From the NCBI RefSeq assembly GCF_014651855.1, contig NZ_BMXR01000009.1:1-64000 (forward strand): a stretch of DNA of 64,000 bases, read 5' to 3'. The position numbers were made by a program, and so were the translations under genes. The notes beneath the pieces are model-generated. The model saw only the letters and a program-made list of their open reading frames with translations. It had not been told where the DNA came from and did not search any database. The DNA comes from Saccharospirillum salsuginis. Lineage in GTDB: Bacteria; Pseudomonadota; Gammaproteobacteria; Pseudomonadales; Natronospirillaceae. The number at the start of each line of letters is the position of its first letter. The first letter of the stretch is position 1. This document shows positions 8,959 to 16,376 of this stretch, piece after piece.

Positions 8959-10221
8959 ATGTCATTGTTGGCCATCGGTATCAATCACAACACCGCCTCG
9001 GTCGAGATTCGGGAAAAGGTCAGCTTCGCCCCAGAGACCATGTCCGAATCCCTCGCCTCCGTGTTGTCGATTCCCGGTATCGACGAAACCGTCATCATGA
9101 GTACCTGCAACCGCAGCGAAATCTACTGCGCCGTGCACGAAGCCGACAAAAGCACCGAAGCCCTGATCCAATGGCTCGCCGCCCACCACAACGTCGAAGC
9201 CGACCATCTGCGCCAGGCCATCTACATCCACAGCGACAAAACCGCCGTCGAACACCTCGGCCGTGTCGCCGCCGGGCTCGACTCCATGGTGCTCGGCGAA
9301 CCCCAGATCCTCGGCCAGCTCAAATCCGCCTTCGCCGTCGCCCAGGAATACGACTCCGTCGGTCGCGAACTGAACCACCTGTTCCAGCACAGCTTCCGCA
9401 TCGCCAAGGAAGTCCGCACCCGCACCGCCATCGGCGAAAACGCCGTCAGCGTCGCCTTCGCCGCCGTCAACCTGAGCACCCGCATCTTCGACCGGCTCGA
9501 CAAATGCAAAGCCCTGCTGGTCGGCGCCGGCGAGACCATCGACCTGGTCGCCCGGCACTTGATCGACAAAGGCGTCAAAGACATCACCGTCGCCAACCGG
9601 ACCCTCACCCGCGCCCAGGAACTGGCCTCCGAATTCGGCGCCAAGGCCATACTGCTGAGCGACATCCCGGACGAAATGCCGAACGCCGACATCGTCATCA
9701 CCTCCACCGCCAGCCAACTGCCCATCATCGGCAAGGGCGTGGTCGAGCGGGCCCTGAAAAAGCGCCGGCACAAGCCCATCTTCATGGTCGACATCGCCGT
9801 ACCGCGCGACATCGAAGCCGAAGTGGGCGACCTTTCGGACGTCTACCTCTATACCGTCGACGACCTTAAAACCGTCATCGAAGCCAATGTCCGCAGCCGC
9901 CAGAAAGCGGCCGAGGAAGCGCGCGACATCATCGCGAAATCGGCCGATGCCTTCACATTGAGCTTGAAAGAACGCCAGGCCGCCGACATGATTCGCCAAC
10001 TGCGCACCAAGGGCGAGGACCTGAAAAACCTCGAACTCGAAAAAGCCAGGCGCGCGCTCGCCCAGGGCGGCGACCCGGAACAGGTGCTCGAACAACTCGC
10101 CCGCGGGCTCACCAACAAACTGCTGCATTCCCCCACGGTGGCCCTGCGCAAGGCCCATGGCGAGGGCGAAGCCGAGGTCTCCCGCTGGGCCTCCCGACTA
10201 TTCGATTTGGACAACTCCTGA
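8959..10221 (+). CDS. hemA: Glutamyl-tRNA reductase
   Basis: A 420-residue enzyme that reduces glutamyl-tRNA(Glu) to glutamate-1-semialdehyde with NADPH, the first committed step of C5-pathway tetrapyrrole synthesis. The catalytic cysteine is Cys50 in MSTCNRSEIY. SMVLGEPQILGQ is the family signature. The NADPH-binding fold is at LLVGAGETIDLVARHL, and the C-terminal dimerisation helix follows. Length is typical. It is the first gene of hemA-prfA-prmC, a conserved gammaproteobacterial order; prfA starts 7 bp after its stop. Confidence 0.97.
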   Translation: MSLLAIGINHNTASVEIREKVSFAPETMSESLASVLSIPGIDETVIMSTCNRSEIYCAVHEADKSTEALIQWLAAHHNVEADHLRQAIYIHSDKTAVEHLGRVAAGLDSMVLGEPQILGQLKSAFAVAQEYDSVGRELNHLFQHSFRIAKEVRTRTAIGENAVSVAFAAVNLSTRIFDRLDKCKALLVGAGETIDLVARHLIDKGVKDITVANRTLTRAQELASEFGAKAILLSDIPDEMPNADIVITSTASQLPIIGKGVVERALKKRRHKPIFMVDIAVPRDIEAEVGDLSDVYLYTVDDLKTVIEANVRSRQKAAEEARDIIAKSADAFTLSLKERQAADMIRQLRTKGEDLKNLELEKARRALAQGGDPEQVLEQLARGLTNKLLHSPTVALRKAHGEGEAEVSRWASRLFDLDNS

Positions 10222-10228
10222 AGGGTGT

Positions 10229-11314
10229 ATGAAAGACTCCATACGTCAAAAACTGGCTGAACTGGCCGACCGTTACGAAGAACTGGCCCTGCTGCTCTCT
10301 CAGCCCGACGTCATCAACAACCAGACCCAATTCCGCCAGTATTCCCAGGAATACGCCGAGCTGGAAGACGTGGTAGCCTGCTTCGAAGCCTACAAAACCT
10401 GCGAGAGCAACATTGAAGCCGCCCGGGCCATGCTCGACGACGCCGACCCCGAGATGCGCGAACTCGGCCAGGAAGAACAGCGTGAAGGCGAAGCCCGCCT
10501 CGACATGCTCGACCAGGAACTGCAGATCCTGCTGTTGCCGAAAGACCCGAACGACGGCCGCAACGTCTTCCTCGAGATCCGTGCCGGCACCGGCGGCGAC
10601 GAAGCCGCCCTGTTCGCCGGGGACCTATACCGTATGTACGGCCGCTACGCCGAGAAAATGGGCTGGCGCATCGAGATCCTCTCCGCCAGCGAAGGCGAGC
10701 ACGGCGGCTATAAAGAGCTGATTACCCGCGTCTCCGGCGACCGGGTGTATTCGCACCTCAAGTTCGAGTCCGGCGCGCACCGCGTGCAACGCGTGCCCGA
10801 GACCGAAAGCCAGGGCCGTATCCACACCTCGGCCTGCACCGTGGCCGTGATGCCCGAAGCCGACGAACTGGAAGAAGTCGAGATCGACAAGAACGACCTG
10901 CGCGTCGACACCTACCGCGCCTCCGGCGCCGGCGGCCAGCACGTCAACCGCACCGACTCCGCCGTGCGACTGACCCACCTGCCGACCGGCATTGTCGTCG
11001 AATGCCAGGACGAACGCTCCCAGCACAAGAACAAGGCCCGGGCCATGAGCCTGCTCGCCGCCAAACTGAAAGACGCCCAGGAAAGCGCCGCCGCCCAGGA
11101 ACAGGCCAGCACCCGACGCAACCTGGTTGGCAGCGGCGACCGCAGCGAACGCATCCGCACCTACAACTTTCCCCAGGGGCGTGTAACCGACCACCGCATC
11201 AACCTCACGCTCTACAAACTGGACGAAGTGATGCAGGGCGCCCTGGACCATGTGGTGAACGTGCTGATTCAGGAACACCAGACCCAACTGCTGGCGGACA
11301 TGGCTCAGCCCTGA
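10229..11314 (+). CDS. prfA: Peptide chain release factor 1
   Basis: A 361-residue factor that reads UAA and UAG stop codons in the ribosomal A site and triggers peptide release. The universal GGQ motif is at residues 235-237 (SGAGGQHVNRT). The codon-recognition loop contains RVPETESQGRIHTS with the P-x-T tripeptide of RF1. ATG 10229 is chosen because AAGGG overlaps the hemA stop just upstream and the protein then begins exactly like RF1. The downstream methyltransferase gene modifies the GGQ glutamine. Confidence 0.97.
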   Translation: MKDSIRQKLAELADRYEELALLLSQPDVINNQTQFRQYSQEYAELEDVVACFEAYKTCESNIEAARAMLDDADPEMRELGQEEQREGEARLDMLDQELQILLLPKDPNDGRNVFLEIRAGTGGDEAALFAGDLYRMYGRYAEKMGWRIEILSASEGEHGGYKELITRVSGDRVYSHLKFESGAHRVQRVPETESQGRIHTSACTVAVMPEADELEEVEIDKNDLRVDTYRASGAGGQHVNRTDSAVRLTHLPTGIVVECQDERSQHKNKARAMSLLAAKLKDAQESAAAQEQASTRRNLVGSGDRSERIRTYNFPQGRVTDHRINLTLYKLDEVMQGALDHVVNVLIQEHQTQLLADMAQP

Positions 11315-11330
11315 GGCCGAGCCCACCACC

Positions 11331-12173
11331 ATGCCTACCGTCAAGACCGCCCAAGCCCACGCCCGCCAACACGGCCTGGACCGGCTCGACGCCGACGTAC
11401 TGCTCGGCCACGTACTCGGCCAGACCCGAACCTGGCTGTTCACCTGGCCCGACAAACCGATCACCGACGATGACTGGACCCGCTTCGACACCCTGGTACA
11501 ACGCCGCCAGGCTGGTGAACCCGTCGCACACTTGGTCGGCGAGCGGGAATTCTGGAGCCTGCCCATCGCCGTCAACCCCAGCACCCTGATCCCCCGGCCG
11601 GACACCGAATGCCTGGTCGAAGCCGTGCTGGAACAGTTCGATATCAGCCCCAGACGCCTCGTCGACCTCGGCACCGGCACCGGCGCCATCGCCCTGGCCC
11701 TCGCCAGTGAACGCCCCGACTGGCACATCACCGCCATCGACCGCATCCCCGAGGCCTGCGAACTCGCCCACTACAATGCCGACCGCCTGGGCCTGCCCAT
11801 CGAAGTCCTCCAAGGCAACTGGTGCGACCCGCTCGACGACCACAGCGTCGACATCCTCGTCAGCAACCCACCCTACATAGACGCCACAGACCCCCACCTG
11901 ACCCAGGGCGACGTACGATTCGAACCCAAAACCGCCCTAATCGCCCCGGACCAGGGCCTGGCCGACATCAAAACCATAGCCGAGCAGGGCAAACGCGTCC
12001 TAAAACCGGGCGGCGCCCTCTACCTGGAACACGGCTGGACCCAAGCCAAAGCCGTAACCACCATCCTCACCCAACACGGCTACCAATCGGTAACCACCCA
12101 AAAAGACCACGGGGAACGGGATCGAATCACCGTGGGGTGGGTCGGTCCGACGTCTCGGCCGCCCACCATCTAA
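11331..12173 (+). CDS. prmC: Release-factor glutamine N5-methyltransferase
   Basis: A 280-residue SAM-dependent methyltransferase that methylates the Gln of the GGQ motif in RF1 and RF2. The SAM-binding motif is VDLGTGTGAIALALA and the catalytic NPPY is at residues 179-182. REFWSLPI and PRPDTE are hallmark strings of the PrmC/HemK family. It follows prfA by 16 bp and completes the hemA-prfA-prmC operon. The last third is visibly C/A-rich on the coding strand, a bias that continues downstream. Confidence 0.95.
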   Translation: MPTVKTAQAHARQHGLDRLDADVLLGHVLGQTRTWLFTWPDKPITDDDWTRFDTLVQRRQAGEPVAHLVGEREFWSLPIAVNPSTLIPRPDTECLVEAVLEQFDISPRRLVDLGTGTGAIALALASERPDWHITAIDRIPEACELAHYNADRLGLPIEVLQGNWCDPLDDHSVDILVSNPPYIDATDPHLTQGDVRFEPKTALIAPDQGLADIKTIAEQGKRVLKPGGALYLEHGWTQAKAVTTILTQHGYQSVTTQKDHGERDRITVGWVGPTSRPPTI

Positions 12174-12290
12174 ACAAACCACCAAACCATCCCCAAACCC
12201 GGACACAAACGACACAACCCCAAACACAACCCTTGAACAAACCCCAAAACCAAGGTAAACATACACACACCACAAAAAAACCGACCCTAC
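12174..12290 (+). terminator. C-rich, G-poor tract after prmC; possible Rho-dependent terminator
   Basis: The 117 bases after prmC are almost entirely A and C on the transcribed-sense strand, with only about seven G. A long unstructured C-rich, G-poor transcript is the classic character of Rho utilisation sites. No intrinsic hairpin with a U-tract follows the operon. The call is by composition only. Confidence 0.35.
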
Positions 12291-12416
12291 TTGGCGTGTC
12301 ATATAACCGACCGGGCGGTAGCGTGCCTATTCCAGAATTTCAGCACACCGGAATTGTTCCCCCCTCCCTCGGACGAACCGACACCTCGGGAGGGATTATC
12401 GCCACCGATTTTATTC

Positions 12417-12451
12417 CCCTCTCCCCTTGGGAGAGGGGTTAGGGGAGAGGG
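12417..12451. repeat. Short palindromic repeat, family D (copy 1)
   Basis: CCCCTCTCCCCTTGGGAGAG continues to GGGGTTAGGGGAGAGGG, a small hairpin plus a flanking half-arm. Further copies lie at 37700-37736 and 51755-51807. Between 12291 and 12480 there is also a weak hairpin (CCCTCCCTCGG with CGGGAGGGA near 12361-12394) but no gene I can support. Confidence 0.7.
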
Positions 12452-12479
12452 TCAAGCCAAGTCTTTTTTTCTCTCAGTC

Positions 12480-12797
12480 TCAGTCAAGGCAACCTAGTTG
12501 CCACATCCGCCCCTGATTAGAAAAGCCCAGATCTTTAACCCACAAACGCACACCTTCCATGATTCGAAGGCCGCTGCAATACATAAGCTGAGTGATAAGG
12601 CGGTGTAAACCGGACAGGTGACCGATAATGCGTTGGGCTTCGTCACGAGACAGCACGGTCGGCAGTTTTCGTGGCATTTGTGCCTTATTGAAGGTGAGTT
12701 GGCCGACATCCTGTTGTAAAAACTTTCTAAACAGAAAGACCATGCATTCAACGCGGTTCGCTGAGTGTTGATGGATGTGGAAAGCTCAACATGTAAC
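12480..12797 (-). pseudogene. intI: Integron integrase intI, frameshifted and truncated
   Basis: Reading leftwards, one frame gives SINTQRTALNA (about 12775-12743). After a one-base frame change around 12740-12752 the next frame gives FLFRKFLQQDVGQL, then LSRDEAQRIIGHL, then YCSGLRIMEGVRLWVKDLGF. These are the consecutive conserved blocks of IntI tyrosine recombinases, and the box I arginine is present. Reading then runs to a stop at 12480 without the box II H-x-x-R and the catalytic tyrosine. The N-terminal 70 or so residues are also missing. It cannot make an active integrase. Its position and orientation relative to the cassettes are exactly those of an integron. Confidence 0.85.
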
Positions 12798-12798
12798 G

Positions 12799-12866
12799 CG
12801 ACGCATATCCCGGGAAGAGTCCGGAATATGTGTCTCCGAAGACGCTGATTCCCGGAATATGCGTCG
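12799..12866. repeat. Inverted repeat beside the intI remnant
   Basis: The 18-bp arm at 12799-12816 (CGACGCATATCCCGGGAA) and 12849-12866 (TTCCCGGAATATGCGTCG) pair with a single mismatch. A third partial copy of the motif (CCGGAATATGTGTC) lies at 12821-12834 in the loop. It sits where the N-terminal part of intI should be, so it may be the footprint of an inserted small element. Confidence 0.7.
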
Positions 12867-13017
12867 GGTGAGACGGTTTTGTGGGTTTGATATCCGGTTT
12901 AGGGACGTCCCGTGATGGCCTGTAAGTACCGTGGTTGCTGGGCTCGGTCAGATCAGTGTGGTATCGTCACAGCGGTGATGTGCCGGAATAAGGGGCGCAG
13001 GCGACGATGAATAAACT

Positions 13018-13024
13018 GTTAAGG
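13018..13024 (+). other. Candidate attI recombination point
   Basis: GTTAAGG lies directly ahead of the first cassette gene, where the attI/cassette junction of an integron should be. It differs from GTTRRRY only at the last base. The 12867-13017 stretch would hold attI and a cassette promoter, but I cannot define either. Confidence 0.4.
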
Positions 13025-13029
13025 TGTTT

Positions 13030-13407
13030 ATGAGTACTGAGAATCAAATAATTGAACTGGAAAAGTCGCTTCTTACTTTCGATGTAAGGCATTCTGAAGC
13101 TGAGCTAAGAAAAAGGATCGCGCCAAACTTTAAAGAAATTGGTGCTTCGGGTGCATATTTCGGTTTAGAGAATATCTTAGAACGTTTGCCTACTGAACAG
13201 ACATGGAGCGCCATAGTACAAGACTTCGAGTTTACTCAGCATAGCGAAGAGATCTGCCAGCTGGTCTTCAGAGTTTTTATAAAAGGAAGTGATACTGACG
13301 AAGGTACATATTCTCTTCGAAGTAGTCTATGGCAAATGTTTGATGGTGAGTGGAAAGTGATTTTTCACCAAGGTACAAAGGTGGAGCCTTTTAAACTCGC
13401 ACCTTAA
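13030..13407 (+). CDS. Cassette 1: NTF2/SnoaL-like (DUF4440-type) protein
   Basis: A 125-residue small protein. An N-terminal helix (QIIELEKSLLTFD) and the pattern LRKRIAPNFKEIGASGAYFG, then WQMFDGEWKVIFHQGT, are typical of DUF4440 proteins in the NTF2/SnoaL fold, a cone-shaped pocket used for varied small-molecule reactions or none. I cannot name a substrate. ATG 13030 is preferred; an in-frame GTG at 13024 overlaps the junction motif. It is the cassette nearest the integrase end and so, in integron logic, the last one inserted. Confidence 0.7.
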   Translation: MSTENQIIELEKSLLTFDVRHSEAELRKRIAPNFKEIGASGAYFGLENILERLPTEQTWSAIVQDFEFTQHSEEICQLVFRVFIKGSDTDEGTYSLRSSLWQMFDGEWKVIFHQGTKVEPFKLAP

Positions 13408-13461
13408 CAAATACAGGCAGTCGACGCGGAAAAGCCCGCGCAACTGCTCCAAACGTTATGC
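13403..13461 (+). other. attC site 1
   Basis: Starts CTTAACAA over the stop codon of cassette 1 and ends GTTATGC at 13455-13461. Complementary inner arms GGCAGT...CGCGG and CCGCG...ACTGC make the expected imperfect hairpin. Confidence 0.8.
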
Positions 13462-13474
13462 ATATGGGTAAGCG

Positions 13475-13918
13475 ATGAAAGCACGAGAATGGTTGCAACG
13501 ATCACGCGAGGCTGAAGATCCTATTGATGGATTCTCAAATGCTTGGCGCGCCTTCAATCATTTGTACTTCCCGGTAAACGGGAAAAATGAACGAGATAAG
13601 ATTCGGCGTTACCTTAAAGACAGCGTTGATGAGGCGATGGCCGAGCACCTACTAGAAGAGCATGAGGGTGAGCTAGATTACCTCACGGCTGAGCCTGTGA
13701 TCGACATGCGCGGCAACGGTCGAGATACTGCCCGTAACATTGAAGAATTTCAGGATGGACGCGCACCCGTAGGAAAACTTCAGGAGATTTTTATGATTAT
13801 CTACCAAGTCAGGTGCAACCTTGAGCATGGTCAGAAATCACCGTCTAGAAGGCGAGATGTTGAGCTTTGCAGGTCGGCGTGCCCGCTGGTTGAGCGCATC
13901 GTGGAAGAAAATGCATAA
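13475..13918 (+). CDS. Cassette 2: HEPN-like protein
   Basis: A 147-residue mostly helical protein. Near the C-terminus YQVRCNLEHGQKSPSRRRD contains R113-x4-H118, the R-x4-6-H motif of HEPN domains, many of which are ribonucleases in toxin-antitoxin or defence systems. The N-terminal half (WLQRSREAEDPIDGFSNAWR) resembles stand-alone HEPN proteins of the Apea type. No MNT antitoxin is adjacent, and cassettes normally carry one gene. Family assignment rests on the motif and helical pattern only. ATG 13475 begins 14 bp after attC 1. Confidence 0.6.
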   Translation: MKAREWLQRSREAEDPIDGFSNAWRAFNHLYFPVNGKNERDKIRRYLKDSVDEAMAEHLLEEHEGELDYLTAEPVIDMRGNGRDTARNIEEFQDGRAPVGKLQEIFMIIYQVRCNLEHGQKSPSRRRDVELCRSACPLVERIVEENA

Positions 13919-13990
13919 CCAAGCAATCAAGTTCGCTCCCTGCGGTCGCCGGACGCTCGTTCCTCGCGCCGCTTATTGCGAGCGTTAAAG
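13913..13990 (+). other. attC site 2
   Basis: Runs from GCATAACCAAG at the stop of cassette 2 to GCGTTAAAG at 13982-13990. Inner partners CAAGCAAT and ATTGCGAG and a central GC-rich loop give a long imperfect hairpin. Confidence 0.75.
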
Positions 13991-14049
13991 TGATTATTAC
14001 CATCATACACATAAACGCGATGCGGCTTTCGACACCTTTAAGGCGGCAT

Positions 14050-15000
14050 ATGAATAATATTGAGTGGCTCGATTTTATCCCTTCGGCGATGTCAGCAATC
14101 GCGGCTGTTGCAGCCGCAGTTGCTGCAATTGTCGCGTTGAATACCAGCCGAAAAGCCAACACTCTTTCTGAGAAAAGCCTATTAGCAATACATCACAATT
14201 CGACCGCCATAGAACTTTCAAATGCAATCGAGGAAGTTAGACGATCAACAAAAGACTTATCAACAATCTCCTACAACGTGTGGGAAAAATGGGCTAGAGA
14301 AATAGAATCAGAAGATAATCGATCCGAAGGTGGCTTAGATCCCAGACCATTGCGACACGTTCTAACAAATGGAAGCGAAATGTTAGTCGACCATGGTGCA
14401 TCACGAGGCCAATGGTATCAGCGCGCAATGCAATCGATGTTCTCCATCATAAGAGATGGAGCTGGACGACTAGATGAAGCCGAATATAGGCTCCTGTTAA
14501 AAGTAGCCGACGGAACGTACGGTGATTTTGAAGGTGCGTTTGGGACGCCTCCTGCAGATAAGGCAATAACCAAATCAAAAGCTTTTAAGTGGGTGTGTTA
14601 CCAACTAATAAAGCGAGTCCCCTCCGAGGCTTGGCACAACTCATGGCGTTCGGCATGGTTAGCTAATGGCTGGATTGATCAGTATCGAATGGAATTCAAA
14701 AAAACAAGGCCGATCCTGGAGCAAACACTTTCATCGCTGAGAAAAGAAAAAAATAAAATTGAACACAGCGCACTCCCTCTAGAGGCCAACCCCAAACTAC
14801 AACGCAAATACCAAAAGGTATTGGCTGAACTGGAAGTACTGGTGGAGGACTGCGACTTGGATCACATGGAGCCTTACCAAGAATGGGAATACAACGAAGA
14901 CATCAGCCTGTTAGTGATTTATTCTATGGCTATAGCATTTCTAACCACTAAAGTAATTGATTCCATCGTATCGGAAAGTGAGTATATAAATGATTTCTAA
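14050..15000 (+). CDS. Cassette 3: membrane-anchored protein of unknown function
   Basis: A 316-residue protein with one N-terminal membrane segment at residues 11-31 (FIPSAMSAIAAVAAAVAAIV), then a long soluble, mainly helical and charged body. Helical stretches include TRPILEQTLSSLRKEKNKIE and RKYQKVLAELEVLVEDCDLD. I recognise no catalytic motif. ATG 14050 is chosen because AAGGCGG sits just ahead; in-frame GTG 13990 and ATG 14020 are weaker. The single anchor with a large cytoplasmic body would fit a sensor or effector at the membrane. Confidence 0.7.
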   Translation: MNNIEWLDFIPSAMSAIAAVAAAVAAIVALNTSRKANTLSEKSLLAIHHNSTAIELSNAIEEVRRSTKDLSTISYNVWEKWAREIESEDNRSEGGLDPRPLRHVLTNGSEMLVDHGASRGQWYQRAMQSMFSIIRDGAGRLDEAEYRLLLKVADGTYGDFEGAFGTPPADKAITKSKAFKWVCYQLIKRVPSEAWHNSWRSAWLANGWIDQYRMEFKKTRPILEQTLSSLRKEKNKIEHSALPLEANPKLQRKYQKVLAELEVLVEDCDLDHMEPYQEWEYNEDISLLVIYSMAIAFLTTKVIDSIVSESEYINDF

Positions 15001-15082
15001 CAAAGCGTTCAAAATCGTTCGCTTTGCTCACTTGGACCTTCAAAGCTACGCTCTTTCGGCTCTTTAACTGTGGCGTTAGGGC
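14996..15082 (+). other. attC site 3
   Basis: Starts TCTAACAAAGCG over the stop of cassette 3 and ends CGTTAGGGC at 15074-15082, with the palindrome between. Conforms well to the R''/R' rule. Confidence 0.82.
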
Positions 15083-15120
15083 TTCCGTTTTCGGCAAGAG
15101 CTGCTCTTAAAAGAGAAAAA

Positions 15121-16287
15121 ATGAGTAAGAAAAAAGTCGATTCATTAAAGAATATTCGCGAAATGTTAGGGGCGATATCAGACCCGCTGAAGGAACATCG
15201 CGAGCTGATGGCCTCCATAGCCGATCCTTTGAAGGAACACCGCGAATTGATGGCGTCCTTTTCTGATCCGCTAAAGGAGCACCGCGAACTGATAGAGTCC
15301 CTTGCAGATCCTTTGAAGGAACACCGCGAATTGATGGCGTCCTTTTCTGATCCGCTAAAGGAGCACCGCGAACTGATAGAGTCCCTTGCAGATCCTTTGA
15401 AGGAACATCGTGAGATGATGGCCTCCATAGCTGATCCGCTACAGGAACATCGCGAATTGATGAAGTCCTTGGCCGATCCGCTAGAAGAACATCGAGAGAT
15501 GTTAGCGACTATAGCCGATCCACTGAAGGAACATCGCGAGTTAATGGCGTCTCTAGCTGATCCACTCAAAGAACATCGGGCATTAATGGCGTCATTGGCT
15601 GATCCGCTGGAGGAGTTTCGTGCATCGATTGCGGGCATCCCGAATCCGCTAAAGGAACTTTCAACTTCTATTACGGGTATCGACTCATTTGAGCTTCTGA
15701 GAAATGTAGCATTTGAAATTGGTGGCGATCTATCGTTTGATGCGGAAGGGCTTATTTCCGTAGCTTCGAAACGGATGGCTGTTTCGGATTTACAAGATCT
15801 TTCTTATCAGGTTATACACGATTCTTCACTTGAGCCTTCGGGCACATTAGAGGAATCATTAAACAACCTGATCAATGAAATAAGATCACAAAAGGATCCT
15901 CTAACTCAAAAGCTTTTGATGTGGTTTGTATACCCATTGATTGTTGCTGTGATAGTTTCCTTTATCAATCCTGTTGTGAATAATTACGTTGAATCACACC
16001 TAAATGAAGATAAGCGATCCTTATCAAAAAAGATCGAGGCAAATGCGAGAAGATCCGTAGCCGATGGTTCTGTGTTAAAAGATTTCCGGTATGTGACCGC
16101 TGACACGCTGAATGTCAGATCCTCAGCTACTCAAAAATCGAAAACGATTGGATTGTTATACTTTGGTTATGCCGTAATAATAGTTGACCGACAAAAGAGC
16201 TGGACTCTAGTTGAGTGGAATGATCCGGACTCTGAAGTGCGAATATCTGGTTGGGTGTTTTCAAGATACCTTGCGAAATTCAATTAA
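15121..16287 (+). CDS. Cassette 4: 14-residue-repeat membrane protein with C-terminal SH3 domain
   Basis: 388 residues. Residues 21-188 are twelve consecutive 14-residue repeats of the type DPLKEHRELMASIA; the last two are degenerate (NPLKEL...). Residues about 189-262 are a helical linker. A membrane segment lies at about 265-285 (FVYPLIVAVIVSFINPVV). Residues about 325-388 are a bacterial SH3 domain (VTADTLNVRSSATQKSKTIG, then SGWVFSRYLAKF). SH3_3 domains typically bind peptidoglycan or peptides. ATG 15121 follows AAAGAGAAAAA; an in-frame start at 15070 lies within attC 3. Repeat function is unknown to me; a helical stalk or binding array is inference. Confidence 0.8.
   Translation: MSKKKVDSLKNIREMLGAISDPLKEHRELMASIADPLKEHRELMASFSDPLKEHRELIESLADPLKEHRELMASFSDPLKEHRELIESLADPLKEHREMMASIADPLQEHRELMKSLADPLEEHREMLATIADPLKEHRELMASLADPLKEHRALMASLADPLEEFRASIAGIPNPLKELSTSITGIDSFELLRNVAFEIGGDLSFDAEGLISVASKRMAVSDLQDLSYQVIHDSSLEPSGTLEESLNNLINEIRSQKDPLTQKLLMWFVYPLIVAVIVSFINPVVNNYVESHLNEDKRSLSKKIEANARRSVADGSVLKDFRYVTADTLNVRSSATQKSKTIGLLYFGYAVIIVDRQKSWTLVEWNDPDSEVRISGWVFSRYLAKFN
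15181..15684 (+). repeat. Twelve tandem 42-bp repeats inside cassette 4
   Basis: 504 bp = 12 x 42 bp, in frame. Units are similar but mostly diverged at the third base. Units 2-3 and 4-5 form two adjacent 84-bp blocks (15223-15306 and 15307-15390) that are identical at every base, indicating a recent duplication. Confidence 0.95.
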
Positions 16288-16289
16288 GG

Positions 16290-16362
16290 CCCTAACAAGG
16301 CGCTGCTGTCGGACAAATTTTACGCTGTGCTCCAAATTTGCCGCAGAGCGCGACGTTACACG
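16290..16362 (+). other. attC site 4
   Basis: Starts CCCTAACAAGGCGCTG, ends GCGACGTTACACG. Inner arms GTCGGACAAATTT and AAATTTGCCGC pair around a TACGCTGTGCTCC loop. Closely related to attC 6. Confidence 0.88.
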
Positions 16363-16376
16363 TACAAGGAAACATA

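Noticed and set aside
9000..9870. Second plus-strand frame overlapping hemA, extremely Arg-rich
   Set aside because: Out-of-frame shadow of hemA; composition not protein-like.
12291..12497. A 68-codon frame before the intI remnant
   Set aside because: Runs through a family D repeat, has no ribosome site and no recognisable sequence.
15181..15684. Tandem 42-bp units as a possible CRISPR array
   Set aside because: The units are contiguous without unique spacers, stay in frame and encode a protein repeat; no cas genes nearby.
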